DNA of 25,082 bases from Spirogloea muscicola (lineage: Eukaryota > Streptophyta > Zygnematophyceae > Spirogloeales > Spirogloeaceae): positions 517,716 through 542,797 of the forward strand of contig WELB01000069.1 in NCBI GenBank assembly GCA_009602725.1. The letters are read 5' to 3'. The first letter of the stretch is position 1, and each line of letters opens with the position of its first letter. Shown one piece after another: positions 11,791 to 19,299 of the stretch. The notes under the pieces were generated by a model. The model made no database searches. It was not told the DNA's origin and worked only from the letters and a program-made list of their open reading frames with translations. Both the position numbers and the translations under genes were made by a program.

Positions 11791-11885
11791 TGACCAAGTA
11801 CAAAGGCAAGCACATTGACAGATGTACATCACCTGCTGCTAAGCTGACCGGTAACCAGGAGTCAGCACATAGAAGTCGCTGAGGG
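11791..11885 (-). repeat. Degenerate 3' end of the minus-strand retroelement family
   Basis: The minus strand reads FYVLTPGY where other copies have LYVLTRGY plus stop. It is followed by the same 3' tail (AGCAGCAGGTGATGTAC, then AATGTGCTTGCCTTTGTACT). The tail matches the copy at 17788-17905 closely. The stop codon is lost by substitution, so this is a decayed 3' fragment. Confidence 0.6.
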
Positions 11886-12239
11886 GGCGATGGATGTGAA
11901 AGGCCAGCCTAAGATGAACGTACAAACTCAAGTGAATTGGGTGGACTAGCCTTGCCAGCGAGCAGAGGTTGGGCTCTGTGGGAGGATGTGAGAGAGCGCC
12001 TGGTTGAGCTCCTACCCCTCCAGACGCCTTTGCACTGTTATGATGTTTTCGTCATTTGGCCCCATCCTATGCCTTCGTACACTTGGACGTTGCCGCAAAC
12101 CGGGGTGGTTGTATCTGTCATTAGCCGCACCTCACACTTTGGGCTTGGCAGGCACAAGCCCTCTACGTCACGATGTACTCATGAGCTCCAAACAATAGCT
12201 ACCGCCCCCCCCTTTCTCGTTCTGCACTCGACTCTGCCT

Positions 12240-12515
12240 GAACAATGTATTGGCTTGAATTGGCCTCCCTTTCAATTCATGCGCCCCGCGCGCCTTCTCT
12301 CGTTCTTCTACCTTAGCCCCTACTATTCCTTTTGTTTTTCTTACCAACACTTTACTAGCTTGGTTTGGCCGCCCTTCAATATCATACACACAGCAAATTT
12401 AAACAGCTCCGTGGCCCCCATGCAAATCGGTTCCAGCGATACGCGCGCATGCTTATTGCGCAAAGGGGGGGCTCTTCCAAAAGGCGGCGAGGGCTGTGAA
12501 AAGCCAGCCTTCTGA
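12240..12515. repeat. Reverse GGTGCGC module copies and a forward hairpin copy
   Basis: Two reverse-oriented module copies sit at about 12245-12300 and 12355-12390; their reverse complements read AAGGGAGGCCAATTCAAGCC and AAGGGCGGCCAAACCAAGC. A forward hairpin copy at 12491-12510 reads GGGCTGTGAAAAGCCAGCC. Orientation and spacing differ from the other clusters, as expected for dispersed insertions. Confidence 0.55.
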
Positions 12516-12519
12516 AAAA

Positions 12520-13770
12520 TGGACAGCAGAGCGAGCAGCCGAGCTTTAATGACGTCGAGTCGCTTGCTCAGGTGCCTTGCCATCTCCCCTGCATTCCTTG
12601 GCTTGTACCGTGCACTTGCGGGCAGGCTGCACCTTGGCTGCTGCCTCCGGGCTCCGCCAGGGCGAAGTTTTTCCGCCCACCAGTTATTCCTATCTGCAGT
12701 TGCTGACTAGAGGTTGTTGAGCGTCCATTTGCATAAGTCACGGATGCTGGTTTAGCCTACTTTGCACCTTCTGGCCGTCAGACCCTACATTCCCTGAAGG
12801 GCTGGCCTCTCACAACCATTGCCTTACATTGAAGAGCTGTTTCTCTTGCTTAGCTGCTTCTTCTTTGGAAAACAGCTGATCTTGCAGCGGAGCTCCCATC
12901 CCTCAAGAAACTCAGCAGACAAAATGGGGAGGCAACACCTGAAGGACTGCATCTGCACAGCCAGAGGCGCAGCCTTGGACTGGGTGGCACAGGAAGATTT
13001 CAGTAACCAGCACGAGTCTGTGGGGCTGAGGCAAGGCCTACGCATTGCGACTTCTCTCTCACTCAGCCGCTGCATAAGACATGCCATTGCATGAACCTCT
13101 GAACAAGTGTTCAGAAAGACTGTGACCTGCCTCTACTTGCGAGCTGGATTCCTATTATTTGCTCTTTGCGAGGCACAAGCAGTGTGCATGCAGATGCAGA
13201 CATATGACAATTCGACACATATCAAGTGTGACTATGCAACAGAGTCTCGGTCTATGTAACTCCTCTTCTCTCTTCACCTTCCCATCAAAGAATTCAGTCA
13301 TTCAGGATGTACTCGCAACCCCTGTCATTGACAAGGGCGGCACATCGAGCAGCAATGTCTGACAAGGTCAACATTCATTTCAGCAGTAAAATGTCATGAG
13401 CTTATCCACATGGACAGGGTAATTGTCAACAGCTTTGTTCTGACAAGCGAAAATGCATCACACCTGATTTACACTTACATTCGCCATGCCTCGTAAGCAC
13501 GGTCCAAAAGTAAAATTCCCAAAACCCCATTTCCAAGTGAAGTCGTTGTACATGATAAGTACGAGCAAGAATCATAAGCACGCAGTTCTGCAACAGCACA
13601 TGGATGGACCCAAATATGGAAGATGCAAGCCTTACAGTGATAAGTGAAGTCTCAGCCACAGTTGGGCGAACGAGCCTTGAGCTCAGTGCGTCACATGTGA
13701 GGCTGGCATGAGGCATTCCTTACAACTTATGACGAAGTCATTTCTAAATATGAATCTCATTATGATCATA
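12520..13770. other. Unassigned region, no supported gene
   Basis: Several open frames cross this stretch, but none carries a motif I recognise. One exon-like candidate on plus runs from an AAAACAG acceptor near 12870 to a GTAACC donor near 13002 and reads DLAAELPSLKKLSRQNGEAT onward. I cannot find flanking exons for it, so it is not called as a gene. No tRNA or terminal repeats were seen. Confidence 0.4.
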
Positions 13771-13987
13771 TGATAGGTGGGCGATGAACATGGTGATGTA
13801 TTAAGCGGGAAGACTGCAGGCCTTCAAGACGGTATTTGCCGTCGGGTATTTGCTGTCGGACGTTGGGCGTCGTGGAAGTGGAAGGAGTGCTCGTTGAAAG
13901 TGCTTGTTGATAGAAGTTGGTAGAATGATAAACGATGGCGCTGTCATAATAATTGCGATGTAGGAGTCGTAGTTGATATGGTGCTGT

Positions 13988-14190
13988 ATGGTTGATGATA
14001 CTCAATGACGAGTAAAATGGTCCTGAAGAGTGCTCATTACCTGCACCAAGTAGTGAAAGCGCAATAGCGTCAGTGTCCACTTGTATTGTGCTGGACTGCC
14101 CCAATCGTAATGTGAAATGATGCGTTAGAAAGCATGAACGAGATGTCAGCCCTTGATGCAACACTGAAACATGAGTCAATTCAGCTTCTT
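13988..14190 (+). repeat. Direct repeat copy A (about 200 bp)
   Basis: This block starts TATGGTTGATGATACT, contains AATGGTCCTGAA and CACCAAGTAGTGAAAG equivalents, and ends in TCAGCTTCTT. It is clearly homologous to 14519-14723 with scattered substitutions and small indels. The two copies flank an AT-rich fold-back. No protein frame is shared between them. Confidence 0.75.
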
Positions 14191-14222
14191 ATGAGTCAAC
14201 TTACGAGTCAATTCATGAGTCA
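14172..14222 (+). promoter_or_regulatory. Cluster of TGAGTCA motifs
   Basis: TGAGTCA occurs at 14172-14178, 14192-14198 and 14216-14222, with CGAGTCA at 14204-14210. TGAGTCA is the core recognised by GCN4/AP-1-type bZIP factors. With no gene nearby, it may simply be short tandem-repeat sequence. Confidence 0.3.
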
Positions 14223-14229
14223 AGTCAGC

Positions 14230-14518
14230 TTCTTGATGTGATAATGTAATCGATGCTATTGATGATACGGTTGATAATGCTGATAGGATGGTTGCTGATA
14301 TTGATAATAAGTTGATCATTTTGATAACATGGTTGATCATATTGATAATATGGTTGACGATATCAGTCGACTGATGTCAGTGAGCTGATATTATAAACCA
14401 TACTATCAATATCATCAACCATAATATCATAACAATCGACCATATTATCAACATCATCAACTTCATCACAAACATCATCAACCATATTAACCATATCATC
14501 AAGCACGTATTACATATC
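14230..14518. repeat. AT-rich imperfect fold-back of GTTGAT / ATCAAC repeats
   Basis: The left half is built of variants of GGTTGATNATATTGATAA. The right half, beyond a centre near 14363-14385, is built of the complementary ATCATCAACCATATTATCAA pattern. The two halves can pair imperfectly over more than 100 bases. The fold-back lies exactly between direct repeats A and B. Confidence 0.7.
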
Positions 14519-14723
14519 ATGGTTGATGATACTGATGATGGAAGAAATGGTCCTGAAAGTGCTCATCACCTGCACCAAGTAGTGAAAGTGCAATAGTCAA
14601 CTTCCAGTGTGCACTCGGACTATGCTGGACTATCTCAATCTTGATGTGAATTGATGCGTAAGAATGCATCACTGACTTGTCAGCCCTTGATGTAACATGA
14701 CATATGTGTCAGCTCAGCTTCTT
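14519..14723 (+). repeat. Direct repeat copy B (about 200 bp)
   Basis: Homologous to 13988-14190: it starts ATGGTTGATGATACTGATGA, shares GGTCCTGAA and CACCTGCACCAAGTAGTGAA, and ends in CTCAGCTTCTT. Together the copies bracket the AT-rich fold-back, giving a repeat / fold-back / repeat layout that resembles a non-autonomous element. I see no terminal motif that identifies a known superfamily. Confidence 0.75.
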
Positions 14724-15390
14724 CTAACACTTTTGCAGCTAAATAGCACGTATAGAGTATCGAGCTTGAGTTATGGCAAGCTGGAATGAGAAGGAGCCTC
14801 CCTTTGTGTCATCGATGTGACACTCAACTCCTCCAAGCGGTATTTTGCACCTCCTTCTGAAGAATCTGCGGGCAGGCAGGCGAGCGGGCAAGGTATCATA
14901 CCGAGTCGATCTATCGAGGTCGGGAGGCCTGTACCAATATCAGGGACGGACTGATGGTCACGGCCTGTGACGTGATCAAGATGGTTTGGCTTTTGAGACT
15001 GGCAGTCCATCCCGTCCTTGATGTACGTACAGGCCTCCGACCACAATAGAGGCTGCCATCGCCATGGGCGCACCTTGGCTGCGGGCTTGCGCTTGCCGTT
15101 GGCCCTGCAAGGCATACATGGAGTGCCTCAATGCAGTGACGGCTTAGGATCGGATAGATAGACGCTGCAGCTGCACTTTGCAGCAACCACCCAACAAAGT
15201 AGTCCAGCACAGCTCATTCCAGGAGTCAAAGCATTCAACACAGCAGAAGTCCTCTGAGCAGGTCAGCTGCTCCAATGAGACGCCTCGGAGCCCCGGAGCG
15301 AAGGGCGAGCAGGACCAGCATGCGCCAAAGCAAGCTTGGGAGGAGACATATGTGCACGTTTGAGGATGTCTTACTTGAGAAAGGCAGCCG
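14724..15390. other. Unassigned region between the AT-rich fold-back and the GC-rich island
   Basis: No gene, RNA or transposon part can be supported. Frames on both strands overlap and lack motifs. Base composition rises steadily in GC toward the palindrome-bearing island that starts near 15390. Confidence 0.35.
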
Positions 15391-15540
15391 ACAGTGTTGG
15401 CTTTGCCGGCTGCCGTGCTGGCGCAGTTTCTGGTGCGCCGGTGCTGGTGGCCGCGTCGCCGCAGCCGCACTTGCCCTGGTCTTGCTGACCTCTCCTTCGT
15501 TGCGGCGGGCATTGGCGACCTGTGCTCCGACGTCGTGCAC

Positions 15541-16011
15541 GGCCCTCGGCGGCCCGCCCGCTGCCCACCGCGCACGCCAGCTGTCGCCCTCGGCACCATG
15601 GCGCCCGTCGCCGGCTCCGCCCCGCCGCCCGCCGCGGGTCACGCTCTGGACGCGGCCCTGGAGGCCATCGACGGGCCCCGGTACTTGGACCTAGCAGCGA
15701 GCCGGGAGGACACCACGCCGGACGAGTGCTTTGGCGGTGCACAGCTGGCGGCGGTGAGGTGCTTCACCCACCCGTCCGCCTGCGCCCGCCGAACCACTCG
15801 TCCGGCGTGGTGTCTATTCAGGCGAGCCAGGAGGCTGCCGCCAGGTCGGAACTCGTCGGTACCGGGGCCCGTCGATTGCCTCAGGGTCGCGTCCGGGGCG
15901 TGGCCCGCGCCGGGCGCAGGGAGGAGCCGGGGGCAGGCAGCGGGCGCCATGGCGAGCGAGGGGGACGGACAGCTGGCGTGCATGGCGGGCTGCGGCGGGC
16001 CGCCGAGGGCC
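15541..16011. repeat. Long near-palindrome (inverted duplication) in a GC-rich island
   Basis: The sequence from 15541 reads again, reverse-complemented, back from 16011. Matched segments, outside to inside, include GGCCCTCGGCGGCCCG, ACGCCAGCTGT, CCATGGCGCCCG, ATCGACGGGCCCCGGTAC, and a perfect 20-base pair of arms, 15709-15728 against 15795-15814. The inner part still pairs partially, down to a GGTGA/TCACC turn near 15753-15768. The arms differ by substitutions and small indels, so they have diverged since duplication. Long frames across the island on both strands follow from the GC content and the symmetry. No known protein is recognised. Confidence 0.85.
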
Positions 16012-16150
16012 GGGTGCGGCGCGGGCGCGGGGCGCGGCGGGGTGCGTGGGGCGCGGGAGAGCTGCGCGACGAGAGCCGTGGGCAACTGCCGGGAGGCGGG
16101 CCGCGGCTGGCTTGAGCAGGGTCGGCTGTGCCAGCTCTGCCTGGAGGAGG

Positions 16151-16232
16151 AAGCGGCTGCTGATATGAAAGAATCGGCTGTGAAATGCCAGCCAGATGCA
16201 TACAGGTGTTCATGACGGAGCCAAAGGCTAGG
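16151..16232 (+). repeat. 82-bp direct repeat, copy 1
   Basis: This block and 16920-17001 match at 81 of 82 bases. It runs from AAGCGGCTGCTGATATGAAA to CGGAGCCAAAGGCTAGG and includes a degenerate hairpin (GGCTGTGAAATGCCAGCC). Near identity points to a recent duplication or conversion. Confidence 0.85.
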
Positions 16233-16251
16233 AGGGGAGGGGGGCGGCTTG

Positions 16252-16650
16252 GCAGGGGTTACTGAGCAGGGGTTACTGAGCAGTTAGTAGCTGCTTTGTT
16301 TCTTCTTGTGTGCTTCTTAGTGCTTCGCCTTAGTGCTTCGCCTGGCCCCCTTCTTCTTGGGCTTCTTGTACTCTGCTCATTCTACTTTGGGCTGGCTGTT
16401 CCAGCCCCTATCCTCAATGGGCGAGCTCTTTCTTTCTTGGCCAGGGGACCCACTTTCAGGACCCTAGCCTCTCTGATTTGTGGCTGCTTGGCAGGGGTTA
16501 CTGAGTGATTTGTAGCTGCTTTCTTTCTTTGTGTGCTTTGTTTTCTCAGCGCTTCCTCTGGCCCCCTTCTCGTACTTTGTTCATGCTTTTTTGGGCTGGC
16601 TTTTCCAGCCCCTATCCTCAATGGGCGAGCCCTTCTTCTGCTTGGCCTGC
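16252..16650 (+). repeat. Two tandem copies of a longer hairpin-bearing unit
   Basis: Each unit has GCAGGGGTTACTGAG (doubled in the first), AGTNGCTGCTTT, CTTCNCCTGGCCCCCTTCT, GGGCTGGCTNTTCCAGCCCC and TATCCTCAATGGGCGAGC. The hairpins lie at 16388-16427 and 16588-16631. A third, partial unit lies at 17533-17640. The opening GGGGTTACTGAG resembles the RGY-stop end of the minus-strand retroelement family, here on the plus strand, so the unit may derive from its tail. Confidence 0.65.
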
Positions 16651-16819
16651 CACGGCCCGGGGGCGCGCCCTGCCCGGCCCACGCGCCCCTCCAGCTCCCT
16701 CGCATGCATGCAGGGCGCGTGGCGGCGGCGGGCTGCCCGGTGGGGGCCCAGAGCGCGCCCTCGAGAGAGGGGCGTGGATGCCCGCCCGGGCCGGAAATGT
16801 CCTCGACGGCACCTTCCCC

Positions 16820-16915
16820 CGGAGAGAAGGCGCGCGGTGCGCATGAAAGAGAGGAAGTGGCACATTAAATTGGGGCAAGGGCTGTGATAAGCCAGCCCAA
16901 AAAGGATTGACAGAA
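16820..16915 (+). repeat. GGTGCGC module joined to a hairpin copy
   Basis: GGCGCGCGGTGCGCATGAAA near 16828 is followed about 45 bases on by GGGCTGTGATAAGCCAGCCC and AAAAAGGATTGACAG. This arrangement suggests that the module and the hairpin belong to one composite repeat. Confidence 0.6.
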
Positions 16916-16919
16916 AGAG

Positions 16920-17001
16920 AAGCGGCTGCTGATATGAAATAATCGGCTGTGAAATGCCAGCCAGATGCATACAGGTGTTCATGACGGAGCCAAAGGCTAG
17001 G
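16920..17001 (+). repeat. 82-bp direct repeat, copy 2
   Basis: Near-identical partner of 16151-16232, differing at one position (AAAT for AAAG). The copies lie 769 bp apart in the same orientation and bracket the tandem hairpin units, which hints that the whole segment arose by unequal exchange or insertion. Confidence 0.85.
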
Positions 17002-17015
17002 CAGACAGGGCGCCC

Positions 17016-17210
17016 TCAATACCCCCGTGTCAGCAGTAGGAAGTCAGATGAGCTGAGGGGAGGAATTGCAACCCCGCTGCGCAAGCCAGAGGCTGCTGCA
17101 AGGGCGCGACCAGCGCGGCGGTGCAAAGCAAGCGCTTGGGAGCGCTGCAGGGACATAGACAGTCGCATACGGTAGCAGGACACCAGACCCAAAGGCACCG
17201 AGCCACCGGG
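17016..17210 (-). pseudogene. 5'-truncated retroelement copy: conserved C-terminus ending LTRGY-stop
   Basis: Reads CYRMRLSMSLQRSQALALHR, RAGRALAAASGL, then SSSDFLLLTRGY and TGA. Against the copy at 10515-10869, 23 of 27 residues in the core agree, with about 15 synonymous codon changes and 4 replacements. That pattern shows the ancestral copies were under protein-level selection. The 5' part is lost upstream of about 17210. Confidence 0.6.
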
Positions 17211-17392
17211 AAGGGCAGCACCCCGCCGGGTGGTCCTTGTACTTGTGAAAGAGAAGAGAAACTGCGCGCCCATAGCGACGAGAGGCTGGCAGAGGCCAGC
17301 CCGGAAGAATGCACAAACGAATGGACATAATGGAGAAGAAGAATGCGCGCGCGGTGCGCTTGAGATGAGACGGTGGCCGATTCAAGCCAGAA

Positions 17393-17515
17393 CATTTGCA
17401 CAGCCAGAAGTGCATAAAATAGAGGTGGAGGGAAAGCGCACTTCTGGGAGGCAACACATTGCACAGCCAGAAGCCAGTGCAAGAAGAGGGAGGTGGAGAG
17501 GGAGCGCACTTCTGG
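17393..17515 (+). repeat. Two tandem copies of a 60-bp unit, each able to form a hairpin
   Basis: Each unit opens with GCACAGCCAGAAG and closes with GCGCACTTCTGG. CCAGAAGTGC and GCACTTCTGG in the first unit are exact complements around a loop of about 27 bases. The second unit (17458-17515) keeps the layout with small indels. Confidence 0.7.
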
Positions 17516-17532
17516 CGGGCCCAAATCCATTG

Positions 17533-17640
17533 GTGCGCTTAGTGCTTTGCCTGGCCCCTTCTCGTCCTCTGTTCATTCTTTCTTGGGCTGGCTTTCTCCA
17601 GCCCCTTTCCTCGGTGGGCGAGCCCTTCTGCTTCAAGGGA
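17533..17640 (+). repeat. Hairpin repeat, third long-unit copy
   Basis: Shares TGCGCTTAGTGCTTTGCCTG, GGCCCCTTCTCGT, GGGCTGGCTTTCTCCAGCCC and GGGCGAGCCCTTCTGCTT with the units at 16.3-16.65 kb. The stem is kept although the flanks carry substitutions. Confidence 0.65.
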
Positions 17641-17779
17641 GTGCCGCGCTCCTTCCTCGCCTTCTTGCACATGGCAAAGACGGCCTTCTTGCCCGCCCAT
17701 GGTGGTGACTGCGCCAGGCTCCGGAAAGAAGCAGGCCGGCAGCGACTCAGGGAATGGAGGGTGAATAAAGAGACGGAGG

Positions 17780-17910
17780 GCCTGTGTGGCCAAGTACAAA
17801 AGGCAAGCACATTGACAAGTGTACACATCACCTGCTGCTAAGCTGACCCGCTCAGTAACCACGAGTCAGCACATAGAGGTCGCTAACTGATGCCCGAATA
17901 ACGGATGTGG
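17780..17910 (-). repeat. 3' end of the minus-strand retroelement family
   Basis: Reads SDLYVLTRGY followed by a stop at 17852-17854 and the family 3' tail (AGCAGCAGGTGATG, AATGTGCTTGCCTTTTGTAC, GGCCACACAGGCC). The same tail recurs at 11791-11885 and, in the opposite orientation, at 24966-25035. A shared 3' end with variable 5' ends is the hallmark of target-primed retrotransposition. Confidence 0.65.
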
Positions 17911-18008
17911 AAGGTGGTGTGGGTGCTGGCAAGCAAGGAGGAGCAGTGGGCGAAATGAGCTCGGTGGCCCCTGGTAGTGAGTGAGCTTATGCCCACTGAG
18001 AAGAGAAA

Positions 18009-18060
18009 GAGCTCGCCCATTGAGGATAGGGGCTGGAACAGCCAGCCCAAAAAAGAATGA
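18009..18060 (+). repeat. Hairpin repeat, forward copy
   Basis: Reads GCTCGCCCATTGAGGATAGG, then GGGCTGGAACAGCCAGCCC, then AAAAAAGAATGA. It is the reverse complement of the core of the copies at 16388-16427 and 16588-16631, with almost no difference, so this copy is young or recently converted. Confidence 0.7.
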
Positions 18061-18134
18061 GCAGAGTACTGACCCCCTCCCCATCGAGCCTCGCCAGAGC
18101 AAAGGAGTGAGGATGGAGAAAAGTAAAATCTGGT

Positions 18135-18465
18135 GTGTTTGAAACAAACGAAGGCCAAATGGCCAAGTACAAAGGCAAGCACAACTGAAGACCTACATAA
18201 CCTACAGCAGATTGCCCCGCTCAGTAACCACGGGTCAAATCATAAAGGTCGCTAATCGATGCCTGCATACTAGATCTCAGATACGAAGCCCTTCTGCCAC
18301 CAACTAGAGCTCGCCCAGCTTTCAGGTGCAAGGCATCAGCCTGAGCACGCTGCAAACAGGCCGAAACTCGTCGCGCAAGAACGACAGATATGCAGCTGGC
18401 AAGCCCATCTCACCCGGAAACACATCTGCACGTCGTGTGTATCCTAGGTTGGCAATTGTTCTGAA
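18135..18465 (-). pseudogene. 5'-truncated retroelement copy ending LTRGY-stop, plus 3' tail
   Basis: The minus strand reads LQRAQADALHLKAGRALVGG, RRASYL, then ISDLYDLTRGY and a stop at 18221-18223. The tail continues to a TTTGNNTCAAA-like end near 18135. It aligns along its whole length with 19705-20050. Homology to that copy ends near 18465, followed by unrelated sequence. Confidence 0.65.
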
Positions 18466-18581
18466 GGAGACTGTGGAAACGAGGACCCAGCCAGCCAAGG
18501 ATGTCCACTGCCGCTGGCAGGAGCTGATCGCATTGGGTTAAATCGGCGTAGTGCTGCAGCTTTCTTTGTGCTGCACCGCCC

Positions 18582-18664
18582 ACAGCGAGAGGGATTTGGA
18601 CCCCGGTGTTTCACGATGCTTCGGTTTTAAAGACTGATCATTTCAACCACTCAGACATCCACCC
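18582..18664 (-). pseudogene. trnS: Degenerate mitochondrial-type tRNA-Ser
   Basis: The minus strand has the class II layout and the words GGATGTCTGAGTGGTTGAAA, TTAAAACCGAAG and CCGGGGTCC, as in plant mitochondrial tRNA-Ser (UGA). The anticodon loop reads CTTTAAA, giving UUA in place of UGA. The acceptor stem has about three mismatches. It is an inserted, decayed copy. Confidence 0.7.
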
Positions 18665-18667
18665 AGA

Positions 18668-18747
18668 TACGGGTAGAGGGACTTGAACACCCATGAAAAA
18701 TCAATAGAACCTAAGCCTAGCATGTCTACCAGTTCCATCATACCCGC
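18668..18747 (-). tRNA. trnL: Mitochondrial-type tRNA-Leu (UAG), inserted copy, fold largely kept
   Basis: The acceptor stem GCGGGTA pairs fully with TACCCGT, and the discriminator base is A, as expected for Leu. The D-arm (TGGAACTGGTAGACA), a loop with anticodon UAG, a variable arm and a T-loop (TTCAAGT) follow in order. The anticodon and T stems each have one mismatch. It lies among other decayed mitochondrial genes, so expression is unlikely. Confidence 0.7.
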
Positions 18748-18749
18748 CT

Positions 18750-18819
18750 GACTTTAGCAGGGCTTCAACCTGCGACCATCAGATCAAAGCCCAATGCTCT
18801 GCAACTGAGCTATATACCA
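18750..18819 (-). pseudogene. trnK: Degenerate mitochondrial-type tRNA-Lys
   Basis: The words TATATAGCTCAGTTG, CAGAGCATTGGGC and GGTCGCAGGTTGAAGCCCTG fit tRNA-Lys (UUU) of plant mitochondria. The anticodon loop is one base short and the acceptor stem no longer pairs, so it is a pseudogene. Confidence 0.65.
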
Positions 18820-18830
18820 GTCAGTAACAG

Positions 18831-18905
18831 TAGGCTTATTAGGGCCCGAACCTACAATTCACCGTTATGAGCGGTGCGTTTGGACCATTTAAAACTACAA
18901 GCCCT
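18831..18905 (-). pseudogene. Mitochondrial-type tRNA with CAU anticodon, slightly decayed
   Basis: The anticodon arm ACCGCTCATAACGGT is intact, and the T-arm reads GTAGGTTCGGGCCCTA. The 5' acceptor side has one extra G and the T stem one mismatch. A CAU anticodon can be Met, fMet or, after lysidine modification, Ile; I cannot choose with confidence. Confidence 0.65.
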
Positions 18906-19057
18906 CTTAATGAGCAGTGAACTGGAAAAAAGTGCGAGAAACTCGGAAGTTCCTCGAGAGTACTTATAACCCGTCAACGCGATAACGTGATGACGCCATA
19001 ATGCGGTAACGCGATCACGCGAGGAGAGGGCACAATGACTGTGCCGGAGAAAAACTC

Positions 19058-19280
19058 GACAACGAACAGAATCAAAAGCCATCATCAAGCAAACAGAGCA
19101 ATTGCTTCAGTCAAAGGAAATCCCAGAATAGCATTATTCTGGGGACTCCGAATTATTGTTTGGCCAATGATGGGTTCCTTGCTACTGGAGTAACTAGACA
19201 AGGAAAACATGTTTTTTATACCAACAGCAGCTCCAGCTAAAGCGATAGTAGCGGCTCCAGCTCCTTCTATAAGTGCACAT
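19058..19280 (-). pseudogene. atp9: atp9 (ATP synthase subunit c) pseudogene in a mitochondrial DNA insert
   Basis: Subunit c forms the proton-carrying ring of mitochondrial ATP synthase. The minus strand keeps [17 protein letters not shown] from the first helix, [10 protein letters not shown] in a shifted frame followed by an in-frame stop, [15 protein letters not shown] back in the first frame, and LMMAF then an LILF remnant in further shifted frames. The essential ring glutamate lies in TEAIALFA. At least three frame changes plus the stop make it non-functional. With the four tRNA-like genes just downstream on the same strand, it forms one nuclear insertion of mitochondrial DNA (NUMT). Confidence 0.85.
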
Positions 19281-19299
19281 TCTGACATAAGAGATCTGG

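Noticed and set aside
15394-16215. 273-codon plus-strand open frame, and similar frames on both strands, in the GC-rich island
   Set aside because: High GC removes stop codons and the palindrome mirrors frames across strands. No domain or splice support was found.
18582-18905. Plastid origin for the tRNA cluster
   Set aside because: The tRNA-Ser and tRNA-Lys words fit mitochondrial versions better, and the adjoining atp9 is a mitochondrial gene.
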